The notes beneath the pieces are model-generated. The model was not told where the DNA came from, did not search any database, and saw only the letters and a list, made by a program, of their open reading frames with translations. From Branchiostoma floridae (lineage: Eukaryota; Chordata; Leptocardii; Amphioxiformes; Branchiostomatidae), in contig NC_049994.1 of the NCBI RefSeq assembly GCF_000003815.2, forward strand, positions 777,910-841,909: DNA of 64,000 nt. Reading direction: 5' to 3'. Position numbers and translations under genes: made by a program. Shown in pieces: positions 1-12,915 of this stretch. The first letter of the stretch is position 1, and each line of letters opens with the position of its first letter.

Positions 1-890
1 CTTTCGTTCCTCCTCCTCTCCTTCGTCATTTTCTCTCTTGTACATGGGCTCGTACTTCTCTTCTTTGTGTCTCTTTCGTTCCTCCTCTCCTTTGTCGTTT
101 TCCCTCTTGTACATGGGCTCGTACTCCTCCTCTTTGTGTCTCTTTCGTTCCTCCTCCTCTCCTTCGTCATTTTCCCTCTTGTACATGGGCTCGTACTCCT
201 CCTCTTTGTGTCTCTTTCGTTCTTCCTCCTCTCCTTCGTCATCTTCCCTCTTGTACACGGGCTCGTACTCCTCTTCTTTGTGTCTCTTTCGTTCCTCCTC
301 CCCTTCGTCATTTTCCCTCTTGTACATGGGCTCGTACTCCTCCTCTTTGTGTCTCTTTCGTTCCTCCTCCTCTCCTTCGTCATTTTTCCTCTTGTACACG
401 GGCTCGTACTCCTCTTCTTTGTGTCTCTTTCGTTCCTCCTCCTCTCCTTCGTCATCTTCCCTCTTGTACATGGGCTCGTACTCCTCCTCTTTGTATCTCT
501 TTCGTTCCTCCTCCTCTCCTTCGTCATTTTTCCTCTTGTACACGGGCTCGTACTCCTCTTCTTTGTGTCTCTTTCGTTCCTCCTCCTCTCCTTCGTCATC
601 TTCCCTCTTGTACATGGGCTCGTACTCCTCTTCTTTGTGTCTCTTTCGTTCCTCCTCCTCTCCTTCGTCATCTTCCCTCTTGTACACGGGCTCGTACTCC
701 TCTTCTTTGTGTCTCTTTCGTTCCTCATCCCCTTCGTCATTTTCCCTCTTGTACATGGGCTCGTGTTCCTCCTCTTTGTGTCTCTTTCGTTCCTCCTCCC
801 ATTCGTCATTCCTTCTCTTGTACATGGGCTCGTACTCCTCCTCTTTGTGTCTCTTTCGTTCTTCCTCCCCTTCGCCGGTCCTGTGCTCAT
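1..890. repeat. Coding minisatellite, 69-72 bp unit, about 12 copies
   Basis: The plus strand shows a recurring unit containing CTTGTACAYGGGCTCGTACT and CTTTCGTTCCTCCTC. Units are 72 bp or 69 bp (one GAG-type codon fewer), always a multiple of three. TACATGGG and TACACGGG versions alternate over the central seven copies, which points to past duplication of a ~141-144 bp dimer. Confidence 0.95.
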
Positions 891-897
891 TGAGAAC
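1..897 (-). CDS. Partial exon encoding Glu/Lys/Arg-rich 23-24-residue repeats
   Basis: Not recognised as a known protein. On the minus strand one frame stays open for the whole 897 bp and leaves the window at base 1. It starts after a good splice acceptor (pyrimidine-rich tract ending in CTTACAG, exon from 897) in phase 0. The first residues read VLNEHRTGEGEEERKRHKEE. About 12 copies of the unit HKEEEYEPMYKREDDEGEEE followed by RKR then follow. Units are 23 or 24 residues, so copy-number change never breaks the frame. The Met of EPMY alternates with Val in many copies. The protein would be highly charged, low in complexity and probably helical or disordered. Plus-strand frames over this region are Ser/Leu-rich shadows. 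It could be an expanded repeat in a trichohyalin-like or RNA-binding/scaffold protein; no function can be assigned. Confidence 0.6.
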
Positions 898-2050
898 CTG
901 TAAGATATATAGATGCTTAATCAAAAGCATGAAAAGAACACAGAAAGCATGAAAAGAACACATGTACAGATATCAGAAACTGCAGCTGAAAAAGCTACAG
1001 TACAGATCTCGATTATAGTCCGGTCTGAACGCGATTTAATCGCGTGCAAAAGTCATGCAAGTGGCGATTACTTCTCGTTTAAATCGCGATTAAAACTCGT
1101 GCAATTCTCGGGTAAAACGCGATTAGATATGCGTGTACCCGCGTCTGATATGCGTGAAATCACGTCTAACCGCGTTTAGACGATCAATGAATAGATTTCA
1201 GACACGCCTCTTCTTTTCATAAACATTTTCTCGACACGCCCGTGCCGTCGAAAGTTCGGGGTTTGGCAGAAATTGGCTTCTTTTCATATGCAGACCCCCG
1301 CGCGGAGGGCGGAGAACGTATCACGCCCAATTTCCCAATTTGTTTCTGAACTGACGCATAACCTCGCAGTCTAGAACGCACCCTCGCCGCTCCCAACCAC
1401 GATATTTCTAGAAGATTTGCTACAATTTTGAGTAACCGACTGTTCCGCACATGTTTAAATCTGATACGTGAAAATTAAAGAATATCAAATAAATTTCCAC
1501 AAAGGTGTGTTTTTCTTTAGCAGAATATGGCAAAGTATGCTTTTACTGGACCCCGATCTTTCGGCGCTGCCGTGGCTAGCGCCAGGGTCACACACCGGAA
1601 CAAATCCTTCCGAAGATACAAAATGTATGGTGCGACCTCGCACCCGCGCCGCTACCTAACCTACCACGTTCTTTCTCGGAAAATTTGCTACAATTTTGAG
1701 GAACCGACTGCGTAGTGCAAGTTTGAATCTGATACGTACATGACAAGAAAACATCAAATAAATTGTTTTTTTTTCCAAGATGGAGTAAATTCTGCTTCTG
1801 TCTAACCATGCGTGACGAGGACGGCCCGCTACCGCGGCCAGTGTCAGAACCACCCGAAGAAAACCTACCAACTCTATGTTGAATTATTTGTGTCCTATTT
1901 CTGTTGTTGCATTATTTGTACGCTGGTGTAGCGATATCAAATTCGTCGACACTACACTACACTACACCATACTTGCCACTGGAAATAGCTACAATAGTCT
2001 GTGTTTGCATTTCTTATCTACCGATTAAAGTGAAGACACGTTAGTTAATC
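898..2050. other. CpG-containing intergenic or promoter region with a duplicated segment
   Basis: No convincing exon was seen. The stretch 1020-1180 is rich in CGCGATTA/CGCGTTTA-like words. An imperfect ~180-bp duplication is annotated separately. A short ACACT tandem (about four copies) lies near 1948-1968. The CpG content, the minus-strand exon to the left and a possible plus-strand first exon at 2051 fit a promoter region, but that is inference. Confidence 0.35.
1320..1800 (+). repeat. Imperfect direct duplication (1320-1510 and 1620-1790)
   Basis: Both copies contain ACCTCGCA, then a GCCGCT segment, then TTTGCTACAATTTTGAG.AACCGACTG, then a segment ending in ATCTGATACGT, then ATCAAATAAAT. 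The copies are offset by about 285 bp and diverge by small indels. Confidence 0.7.
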
Positions 2051-2067
2051 ATGGTCCGAACTGATAG
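2051..2067 (+). CDS. Possible short first coding exon (MVRTD/R)
   Basis: ATGGTCCGAACTGATAG is followed directly by a consensus donor GTAAGT. The ATG has A at -3 and G at +4. It lies downstream of a CpG-containing region. No second exon was identified, so this is only a candidate; a chance ATG plus donor is quite possible. Confidence 0.2.
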
Positions 2068-5000
2068 GTAAGTACACTTTCAGTTTCAGAATGACCAACA
2101 AGGAATTTCCAGTGAGACCAGTGTAGTCGTAAAAAGTCCTGGATGTCTCATTAGCAAGTATTAAACGGGCTTCGACTGGCAGATATCTACATCCGAACGT
2201 CAAGCGCCGCCCCGCCTCCGGTGGAACGTGACCTGTTTATACATATTCCAACCTTCGCGACGACAAGGATATCATATTACATTGAGAGGTGTACACAGTT
2301 TGTGAGGGGTCCAGAACGTGGGACAGGTTGTGGAAGATTGGGTTATTTGAGCGCAAATATGAAACTTATATCGTTGCGATAAAATCAACAGATGTTTGAT
2401 TGTTTAGTGTGTGCAAGTACACGATTGACGTAACTGTAAAGGTGCTGGCTGTGAGACTTAGTGGGTTTTCACATCCCGCACATCCCGGGGTAGCAAGTTA
2501 TGTGATGCGAAATGGGGAATTGGCTGGAACGGTCCCATTTAATAATGGCCGCATATACCAGGGATTGGCTTACTAAAGGAGGGTGCCCGTAAGTTTGCCC
2601 AGTAAGGGGCTGCTAATGTGACACTTCCCCCTCAACATGTGGATATTGCTATCCCACCGGCGCGCCTCGCGTGATCAATGTTCACTACCATACACTTTAC
2701 TCCACTGTGTTTTGACTAAAAACTGTAGATATTCCACTCTAACTCTGACCCTGAAATTACGAATGAAACATTGATGCACCATACTAAACTGACTGATTAC
2801 ATCCTGGCAATTATCTAACTCCATTGTTTTCGTAACTGTGATGGAATTGGAATTACATTGATGAAATTCATGGAACATGAAAATGCCAAACATGCAAATG
2901 ACCAATTAATAAAGAATAGAAAAACGGCTTAATGATAAATGATGGGAACTTGATACTTGTCACATGTGTAAGTTAGTTGAGGGTGAGCATCAAATGTTTA
3001 AGTCATTTCCATGAAATCCATTTCATGGAAGCATCATATGGATAACTCTAGTTATTTATATGATATTATACTATAAATCCATCAATGGTACGTATGCATA
3101 TATACACATCTTACGCATATCTTATGATGACCTTTGACTTGACCTCCTTGCACATCCAGAATGTTCTTAGTCTGCCGACGACAAACTACTTGATCCGTCA
3201 GCCTGGTAAAATCCCACATTAACCGCAAACATGACTCGTGGCATGTTAAGATTTGGACCGCTTGCAGTATAATAACGAGATTTTACAAATCAACATTTCT
3301 TGCTGACGTAAAAGGCATTCTTTAAAACAAACACAGTCCCTTAATTCTAATGGACTTGAGATTGTTTTAGAATCATTACCGTATAACGTTACAAATATTT
3401 CATGAAATGAGACAAGATTGCACATGCCAAGGACATCTGAGTACCCCAATTGGACCTCTTATGTCTAGGAATTCCATCCTTGCAAATGCCTTGAAGTTCT
3501 TTATTTTAGTCCTCAATTACTGCTTTCAGGGAGATCCTAATTGCCCTGCGCCTTTGCGTGCCTTTATGTCAGAGGCAGTGGTTCCTGTATTTAATATGCA
3601 AACATATAGGTCAAATTAGTCTTCTTCAGCTATATGCACCGACAAATCCAAGATGGCAGTCTTCTACAGCAAGACACAAGATGCCACAATACATTTTTTT
3701 GTCGTCCGGATCTTGAATACATATTACTCCGAGAAGAAATCTTTCATTCACCCGCTGTAGGGTGTAATAAAAATGATCGTGGATGTTTTGTTTCTACTTA
3801 TATATAGACTCCCATAGATCCGACTGTTGCAATATTCATACTCTGGGAGCATGTTAGTGAGAACAGAAGCGAGGATAACAATACAGCCAAACCCATCTGT
3901 AGCGGTTTGTCATCAGCTTATCAAATAATTCCCCCTATACTTTCAAGACACATGCAATAAAAGCCAAATGGAGTGCACACTTGCGCTCCCTTCGTCGTCT
4001 CTCTTGAGCTTCATACCATGTACCTATGTGTGTGTTGATAGTGGAAAAGCGTGCGTTGAGAGGGAAGAGAGAACGCTAGAAATATTATGTCATGAGGGTG
4101 TGTGAGTGGGACCCGGCAAAATCTTTGTCTCATGTGCATGACAATCAGTTCAAAGATTTGCCTTTAAGACAATGCATGGATACTTCCATATAAAAGGGAC
4201 ACACTGCACTAGTTTGAGATATCACCCCCTGTAATTGGCTCTTACATTCGGTTTCAGATATCCGAGCAGTACCATGCGTGCTGCCATGGCACTTGTGCTG
4301 TGACGATGACCAATAGCGTGAAAACCAATTTGAGAAAGTAGCTTTGCTGCGAGTTTCAAGCTTATCCGCTATTATATACGGCCTGAAATTATCCGTGGCC
4401 TTTGTATGTTCACGGTACGGTACGGAGTGAAAATATTGTATTCGTATTCAATTCGCATTCAATTCGTATTCTTGCTTTCTTATTCTTTCATCTTCACCTG
4501 TCGCGATGGTAGAATGGGCCCCTAGAAATAAAAGTGCGATGACAGTGCAGTACTAATATGAACGTACCGTGCGCCAGAAAAGCGGCCTGCAGCCGATTTG
4601 AGCTTCTAATGAATAAATAAAGGTTCAAACAAGCAGACATGCAAGCAAACAAGCCGTGATTTCGAGTCAAGACATTGAAGTGTCCATTTTTGCATGGGGT
4701 GATTTTTTTCAAACTCAATTTCTGTAACAGTCCATCTTTGCATAAGGAGAAGGTCGGAGTGAAAATTGCTGAATCTGCTCATAAGCAAATACCGGCGCCG
4801 CGGCATTTCTAGTTTATACGGCAACTACTATGTTATTGCATTTTCTATGTTGCATGATAGGATTTCGGCGAAGCACATAGGAACTACACTTATCAGTATG
4901 CACATGCGCAAACAATTTACCAGTGGGGCGGTTATTCGCATTCCTCTATAATGATAACATTCGTAGCTGTACTTAGTGACATTCGTAGTTGTACGTGTGC

Positions 5001-5880
5001 ATACGCCACAGCACCTAAATGCTCGATGATCATGGCGTAGGCTTCGATAACCAATCGCCAAATTAGAATCACTTTCAGGTACAATAGACGTGAAATACCG
5101 TGGGGATTTTGCTTGGTATTTGAAAAGGCAACATGGTGTTTAACACATGAAATAACATGCGATGTTTTTACATTTATTTCACAGTGTTAGAGAGCAGATT
5201 CAGGTTTACTGTACTGCAAAAAATGTATCGGTTAAATGGGTACCTGAGGTTTTCTGCTATAGCACTGATTTGAATGGTTGCCTCTGAAATGAATCTATCT
5301 TGAATCTTGGCTAAATGTCTTATTCACAGATTCATGAATTATGGTGTTCACAAACCACTACATATACACAAAGCACCATGCAGTACTCTTTTCTGCAACC
5401 ACTACTCACTTTACAATGTTGTCCAAAGGCAAATACACATACATACACAGTAATGTAGTAAAATACCAGGTAACCATTTTCGAACTATAATATATGCGAA
5501 GGTTATATTTTCACTAGCGTCTAAAAAAATTCTGAAGAGAATAACTCAAGAAACTCAACAAATTTTCATTATTTTTGTTAAATACAAATTATGCAAAATA
5601 AGAGTACATTTGTACATTGAGAATACTGAGAATATTCCATGTATGCATTTTTTCATCTCTTGTCTCCTGCATTGACATTTAAGTGGCAGGTAGCTTTTGA
5701 CGTCAGGACAAGGTGGAGTAGGTTGGAGCCCCTGACATGTAGTTTTGGAACTGCAGGGGCATTTTTGTTAAATCATTCCAAACAGGATAACTGAAGAAAG
5801 GAACAATAGCTTTTCTTTCTCCTTAGACTCAAATCTTTCAACGTCAGCCAAGATACAAGAATACCTCGTCACCATCTATA
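2068..5880. other. Intergenic or intronic sequence, no gene recognised
   Basis: All frames are short. At 2460-2680 there is non-coding GC-balanced sequence, and the remainder is AT-rich. No RNA gene, clear exon or well-bounded transposon was seen. Confidence 0.5.
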
Positions 5881-5889
5881 CACCAAGGC

Positions 5890-6340
5890 CACGATTTTGG
5901 GTGTATGGGTGGGGGGTTGCTGCCTGTTGCTTAGGATTGATTTGGGGCCTTGTCGTGTTTGAACTCGACACGGCAGGTCAAATTATGTGTCCAGGAGGGG
6001 TATTTCCGGCGTTGTATCTTCTGAACGGATCGTGCGGGTGCAATGATTTTTAGCACATGTGTTGGTGGTAGGTGCCTAATTCTCAATTTTTATTTTGCCG
6101 CTCTTGGTGTTTGAACTTGACACTGCAGGCTACCTTTTGTGCGGGCATAGTGCGTGCTCTGTATCTCCAGAACGCAACGTGCGATTGTGCTGCTATTTGG
6201 AACTTTGGTTGGTGCTAGTGTCCTGATGGTCAGGTTTGAGTTTGGGCCTCCTAGTTCTTGAACTTGATACTGTAGGTTGACCCTGTTTTGTGTGGTTCGG
6301 GTGTCCCCACCAATATCTGCTTGGTTGTAAAAACAGGTGA
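5890..6340 (+). repeat. Diverged tandem repeat, unit about 150 bp, 2-3 copies
   Basis: The unit recurs with the order: TTGAACT(C/T)GA(C/T)AC, a GG-TCAA/GGCTACC segment, GTATCT(T/C)C(T/A)GAACG, a GTGCG(G/A) segment, then TTGGTGGTAGGTGCC or TTGGTGCTAGTGTCC. A third partial copy begins near 6245. It is non-coding and probably an arm or internal repeat of an old transposon. Confidence 0.55.
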
Positions 6341-7143
6341 TGGTTGGGTTGATTGATAGCTCTTAATTTACATGTGGAACCATTGTTTTGCAGGGGCCTA
6401 TGTCACCTTCAATGTATCAGGTTACTTTGTATCACCTGTTTTAGTGGCAACAGTGTCTCCTGACAGATGATATATCTGTTGCTGTATTGGTTAGGTATGA
6501 TTTGAGTTTGCTTCTTAGTCTTTTCTTTGTGGTGCTTCCAGAGCTGTATAGTACTGTGTTGAAAGTTCTTGTAGAAGTTCTTGTGTTCTGTTTGGCAATC
6601 ATGGTTAAACAGAAGAAGAAGAACTTTATAAAGTGGAGGGGAAATGTATAGAGTATGAGCATCGGAGAAAGGTATGTGTGTGATTTTTCCTGTGTTTCTT
6701 TGGTGATGCCATTTCCATACTGTATGCAGATAATTTGTAGTTTTGGGCCAGTCACATTCACTTGATTTTTGGGCCTGCTTACTCTATAGTACAGGCAGGG
6801 TTAAGTGGTGGAAGCTTTGTTCTGCTTTAAGTTTGGTTGTTTGTTGCATTTTGTCACTGCAAATATATATTATGATGTTTTCCCCTTCTATTAAAGCAAC
6901 TGCTCATTGGTTTTGGGGGATGTTTCCTCCGGTGTGTTCGCTCTAGCTACAACAGCTTTCTGAACTTTTCAAAGTTTCCATTGCCAGCAGCTGCCATCTA
7001 TAAATGGGATTGACAAGGACAGTTTGAATATTACATTCTGATGTTAAAGTTCGCTTAGATACTACAAAAGATTTAGGTTTGGGTGGGATGGATTGAATAG
7101 AAATAAAAAGAATAAAATGTCACCCTGGGGACTATCATCATCA

Positions 7144-7365
7144 TCATATCGTTCCGTGCCAGTACTGCAGCCAGGCCACAGCCTCCTTGTTAGCTTCTAG
7201 TAGGTCCTGGTTGGAGATGTTGGGGTCTGATACGCAGTCCTTTGTAATGTGTCCCATAGTTTGGGTAGGGTGGCCACAACGACACTCAGCTGAGTTCACC
7301 CGTCCCCATTTCAGTAGGTTGTCTCTGGTCCTACCTACTTCGCACCTTGCTCTGTTCAGGTCCAC
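7144..7365 (-). pseudogene. Non-LTR retrotransposon RT C-terminal fragment
   Basis: The minus-strand frame reads LNRARCEVGRTRDNLLKWG, then AECRCGHPTQTMGHITKDC. This is the typical tail of LINE reverse transcriptases (arginine-rich LNR.R...R...L..WG followed by a Cys-Cys-His-Cys knuckle). A TCATCATCATCAT tract lies just to its 3' side, as LINE tails often have. Only about 70 residues survive and the catalytic part is absent, so it is a dead fragment. Confidence 0.75.
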
Positions 7366-7399
7366 CCATTCCCTTCTGGGTAGGTGAGTGCCACGAGGA

Positions 7400-10300
7400 A
7401 GGGACTCACAAGGGGTCTGGAGAGCTTCATTTGGTAGGAGAGTGTCGGAAGCTTTCCAGCTATCTACCCTGTACCCTCGGGACTATAACTGTTGCTGATG
7501 CATGGGGGCTACCACTATTCATATTGTCTATGGAACTACTACTACTGCTAAAAATACCATTGGTCAAATTATGCAAATAACCTTCCAATGTCAAGTGATG
7601 TAACACCCCAGAAATAAATATGTCATGAATATCATTGGAAGAACACACACCAAGGAGATTTAGCAGCCGCATTAGGTCAGTACGTTGAAATAGGAAGATA
7701 TCAGTACTGAATATATCATATGTGACAGAATAACTACATGGGCCATCTGAGACAAAAAAAGGTAGTAAATAGTCCTCTCAACAACTTCAAGGTACTGTGG
7801 TTGGTTGTATACTTATGAAATCCAAAATGAGTAATGTTCATCCATGTCCAAACTTACAAATTCAGAAAATGGAATTTCAGACTTTTGCATGGTGCACAAC
7901 CAACACGGTAAAAAGCTCACTTTTCCAACCACCACAGACGAAAAGGGAAAAATACACAATAGGTCTACAGACACCCAATATATTACATGCAGGTCTTAGG
8001 TCTACGAACTCTTGTTGTATTTATCTTTTGTTGTTCTATGATCACTTTTGATCAGATCTTTAGATCTATTTTCTGCTCTATATTTTCATATGATATTCGG
8101 ATTATGTTTCCGTTACTTTGACCTCTGACCTTCGCTTACCACATTCATGTTTAATTATTACCTCCATAAAATGTCATGGAGGTTATATTTTTAGTAGCCT
8201 TTGTCTGTCTGTGTACAAGATAACTCAAGAACGGCTAGATAGATTGGTTTCATACTTGGTGTGTTGGTGGGATGTGATGAAAGCTAGAAGTAATTAGATT
8301 TTGGGCCCCCTAGCAACTTCCCTTGGTACTGCAGTGCAACTTCCGGTTTTGCTATTTCGTGCTCTGAACAAGCTATGGTCATGAATTTTAAGTATTAGAC
8401 ATTGGCATAATTAATGAGAATAATCTATCATAGCAGTTTTTTCAATGTATCTCTTATCCTTGACATAAAATGGTCATGACATTTGGGTGGTAGACATAGC
8501 ATTCAGCGTCATGACATATACGTGTTATATTTCGTTTGTGCTGTTATATGTTTCGTGCTCCGCCTTGCGTTACGCTGAAGTTGTGTTAGTACGTACTTGG
8601 TTTTATTATATATCTATTATCTGGATGTCTTTGGTAATCCCTTATCTGAACAGTTGACGTCGTATAGCAACTGTTTAGGGTATCAGTAACAGTTGACTCC
8701 TTAGAGCAACTGTTCGCAGATCCCGGACAATTTGAATATGATAATTAACTTTGTATTTATCCATTTGTGCCTTTGGGGACCTGGTGTGTTATACTTCGTT
8801 TGTGCTGTTAGATATTTCGTGCTCCGCGTGGCGTTATGCTGATGTTGTGTTGGTATGTACTTGGATTATTATACATCTGGTATAAATTTGTCCCCGTAAC
8901 CTATATGTGGGTATTGGTTGATGGACATTTTGTGTCTTATTGCTTGTGTTGAAGATGTGTTTGTATCCTGATGTGTCGCAGTTATTTGTTATGAATTCTG
9001 AAACATACTCTCTACCTTGCAAGTTGCCAGTACTATCATAACGTGATAATATAAGCATCATAAAGATTCTCCACACCTGCTGCATGTTACCATAGTGCCC
9101 AATGTGATAACTATCCACACAACTAGTAGAAATAACACGAATATCATTACATACAAGTCATTATCAACAAACATAAAATCGACAAAAATACTCAATATTT
9201 CATGGAGGTATGAGGTCGCCGAACTCTAGTTTTTTGTATTGTTTCTTTATGTTTATTTCAAATTGTTACGTTTAATATTGTATATTTTTGTTTTAGATGT
9301 CATTATTTGTACTTGAATGGGTTCTAGGAAGAACAGTGTTACAGCATTATGTATACACTACTGAATAAAGCAAAGAAACACGCACACACAACCTTCTTGG
9401 CGAGGGTAATACATCCATATACAATGCCCCTAAACTGATAACCTTACTTACATCTACGTGGTACCACTATTAGAGTTGCTAGACCTTATACCTTGGCAAA
9501 TGATATTATCCTTTACGACTGGCATATTCTAAATGGTTCCCATTGATTATGCAGATAAGATCCTATGCATACATTGCAGTGCCAGACAATGTGAGATCCA
9601 TGTTATGCAAATTGGAATTTCGTTTGAAAGCAGGATTACTAAGTATTCTTAATTCTGACGTAAAGACTTGTTCTGCCAGAGAAGCTATTGTTGCGGCTTC
9701 CATTGGTTTTTGTGGGATGTTAGCTTGTTGGTGAAATTCGTACAGTTCTGTTGTAGTTTGAGGTCTCTGAATGTAATGATCTGACTATGCATTATAGCCC
9801 CTTCAACGAACACTGCTATTTAGTGCTAACATCATTGTTCAAATATTAGAGCCCATTTGATTTCTTTTTAATATGAGTAGGTTGATGATTTAATGCTACG
9901 TCTGTGCAAGTGACTTGATGGGCCCAAATCCAGTGTTGCACACTTCCACAATTCTCCCACCACTGATAAGGCGATTCATGTTTCAACACACCCTTATTTG
10001 TGATTATGTGTGCGTTGCGTCTTATTGATCGTATAGAGTTTTAGGATCATGTCTTCTTCGTTGTTTCGGGTTATCCGCCATAATCTTTTTAAAAATCTGA
10101 TCTGCATCAAAACCTCCCGGTGTGATTTTATTTCTAAACCATGCTAAATCCATGTAATTTCGTTTTCAATTTTTCAAAAACTGTGTTTGTTGTCAATTGT
10201 CAAATGCCCCTTCAAGTGAACGCCTTATTATGCAAGTATTTCATATACAGATAAACATCTTTCTTGTTCAATCCCAGATTGGGGAATTTCAGCTTAACTT
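7400..10300. other. Repeat-derived non-coding DNA
   Basis: At 8160-8340 there is transposon-like sequence (CCTCCATAAAATGTCATGGAGG hairpin, followed by 'TAACTCAAGAACGGCTAGAT'). A duplicated motif occurs at 8520-8600 and 8785-8860 (TTATATTTCGTTTGTGCTGTTA in both, slightly diverged). A terminus of the ACTAGAGTTC family is at 9205-9235. No gene was recognised. Confidence 0.45.
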
Positions 10301-10413
10301 ACCTATGATAGACATTCTGCCGGTATTTTGTTGCTTCTTTGTGCTTTATACATACTCCATAGCCTTTCACAAAGTCGTCGAAATAACATGGTCCTGTGGT
10401 TGTTTGTCCTTAC

Positions 10414-10566
10414 CTTGGGCAGCCTTTCAAGGAGTTCGCTCAGCTCTCGGAGCGCCGCCATATCTTCCTCCTGCACCGACTCCTGTATTGTCCGCTCAAC
10501 GGGAATGCGGTGCCCATCGGCAGAGAAGAAAAGAGCGCCTACCACGAAAATTATGGCGATCCGCAT
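10414..10566 (-). CDS. First coding exon of a secreted peptide or small protein precursor
   Basis: The ATG at 10566 opens a 51-codon exon ending in AAG at a good donor (GTAAGGAC), phase 0. Residues 1-18 (MRIAIIFVVGALFFSADG) form a textbook signal peptide: one Arg, a hydrophobic core, then small residues. The mature part is short, acidic and helix-prone: HRIPVERTIQESVQEEDMAA, then LRELSELLERLPK. This is the layout of a neuropeptide or peptide-hormone precursor whose active peptide lies in later exons, or of a small secreted helical protein. No cysteines or dibasic sites fall in this exon. The following exon should lie at lower coordinates on the minus strand; I could not identify it. The family is unknown. 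Confidence 0.6.
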
Positions 10567-10569
10567 GAT

Positions 10570-12910
10570 GCTAGGATGTTCTCATCAGTTGTATGACATC
10601 GAACAAGGTGTGGTTCGAAACGCGCAGCACAACACCTCGCACTGTTCAGGAACAAGATGCCCATGAACGAGGTGTCTCTGGAGTAATCTACATACCCATA
10701 ATGCTACCAACATAAATATGGAATGGCGAAACCATGGCAACGCAATATTGTTATGGGGCCTAGGTGTGCATTTGCTGGAATTCCATGGAAGAAAATCAAT
10801 CACGAGGCTCACATTATTATCTTAGATTTGGATTTTGACACGGAAGGGACTTCTAGTACGTGATCGGGCTTCCTAATTGATCAGAAAGGTGTGAACGCGG
10901 ATTTTCCTATTACATGATTATAAAGATGTAATTTGCACAGAGAACGAAAATCGAAGCTAATTCAATAAACGCCCACTATGGTAAAGATGGAGGGTCACTG
11001 AATTTTGACGTTTTCCACGAATGATTAATTCAAAAGTGGTGGGTACAAACAGAATACATTGCATTATTTAGAAAACTGAGAAGACTAAATAAATCATGAC
11101 ATTTTTACAAATAAAAGGGTGAGATAATAGCTCAGGGATTCAACCTCTGATGACGTGACAGGATATTCCAATTTGCTGCTCCCTCCTACGCCTTGCGTGA
11201 CCGGTCCCCACTTATCTGGCAGTACCCTACAGGGGCCAGTGAGATCGTGGGCCGTCAGCACCATTACAGACAACTCAAATATTCACAACAATATCCCAAA
11301 GGGAAGGAGACCTCTGACCTATGCCCATATTTCGTCAGCTTGGCATGCAAGATATTGCATATCAGAGAAGGATAGAAGCCATTTTTCTTGTGGGAATGTG
11401 CTTCGCATGAGTCAAGGCAGCTTCAATTTCTGTCCTTTCTTTCGAAATTCGATGCAGGGAGATTTGTTTGGACGGTGGCAAAATCACATAATTAAATACA
11501 ATTTGTTGTTCGCATCTGCATGGAAAAATATATAAGTTAATGCTATATTGGTCGGTCGACACCAATTCGCGTACTATGATTTCACAATTTCCTATTTGAC
11601 GATGTTGAAGGGCTGATATGAAGATGACTATAAGTTATCATAGTAAACAGCACGCAATTATTTTTGTGTATTGTAATTATAATGATGTTTTATTGCAAAT
11701 TCATGCCCATGGGGCTAATTACATGTGAACAAAGACTAGATACATGAAATGAATGAATGTGGTTTTAAATAAATGTAGATGATCTAAATTCTAACATACA
11801 AATATTAAGTGGATGAATGTACATACGGTACATAACAGGGTACTAAATCTACGTAACTATTACGCGGTTTGACTTGAAGCTGAAAATGAAATGCCCCGTG
11901 TATTCTGTGACAGATTGATTCGATGATCTTAGTAGGAAGAGAATCTTTTGTGGCGTTTTTGACAATGAAAATGTTGGTGTGTTTTCGGACACTCTTTCAA
12001 ATAGTATTTTTCTTTCGGCATCGAATTGGGGACATTAACAAATAAGATGTGCTTCCTTTTCCACCGCATTTGTTAATTGTGCACTGCTTACAAATTCTTT
12101 CTTGAACAGGTAGATTTTTGTATCTTCTATTTTCTATTTCCAACGGGTGCGAACTAATTCGTAACTTACATATTGCTGTATCATGTATCATATTTGTGTA
12201 CAGTAGGTCTGTCATTGCACAAAATGGCCTTGAATCCTGATGAATCCGAAGTCGTGCGACATGGCGAATACGGAACGTTTCCAAGCGAATCTGGACAAAT
12301 CCATGATCCTCTCTCGAACACGACGATGCACCGCAAATCCGACCGATTCTGACGCCGTATCCGTCTCGGATACGACTGTTCTGACGAATACAGCGGCGTA
12401 TCTTGGTAAAACCGTGATTAAAAAAAAAAGTTTCACATCAAATATACTTGACAATAATACACCGCACTACTAATACTTATTTACAATGACCATTGATAAG
12501 TGCAATCAGGAATCGCAGCAAATCCGGAATTCAGCGGGTCCCTGTCTCCACAGAACCCGTAAAAATACGAGAAGCTAAATTTCACAGATTTCTTCCAAAT
12601 AACCCACAAGACCCCGCTCCAGTGGAGACTTGAGCAGATCTGTAAAAAAGAACGACAATCTGAGTTTCGCAGATTTGTAGAAATGACATAGGCCACAAGG
12701 GGGCAGTCGACGAATACGGCGCGTATCCGAGACCCAGGACTTACGGATTCGTGAATTACCTACAAGACACAGCGCACTAATTAAGGTCTTAGAGTACAGT
12801 ATTTCTACGTGAACGTCGGATTCAATGACGTAGGAGTTAAAAAGTAGTGCGACTGATATCTGGAAGCGTCTGTAAATGCTGTCACGTTAAAGGCAGCGGG
12901 GCATGAACTT
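10570..12910. other. Non-coding stretch, nothing assignable
   Basis: Short frames only. At 12220-12480 and 12690-12760 the sequence is unusually CpG-rich (many TCGG, CGAATC and CGTATCCG words) in an AT-rich context. This resembles the interior of short amphioxus-type MITEs, but clear ends were not found. Confidence 0.4.
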
Positions 12911-12915
12911 TTCTA

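Noticed and set aside
38-952. 304- and 278-codon plus-strand frames, Ser- or Leu-rich
   Set aside because: They are the complements of the minus-strand coding repeat: every frame is open because the unit has no stops and a length divisible by three. The splice acceptor and charged composition favour the minus strand.
11155-11535. 126-codon plus-strand frame
   Set aside because: It begins at GTG, has no recognisable motif, no splice context, and overlaps open frames on the other strand.
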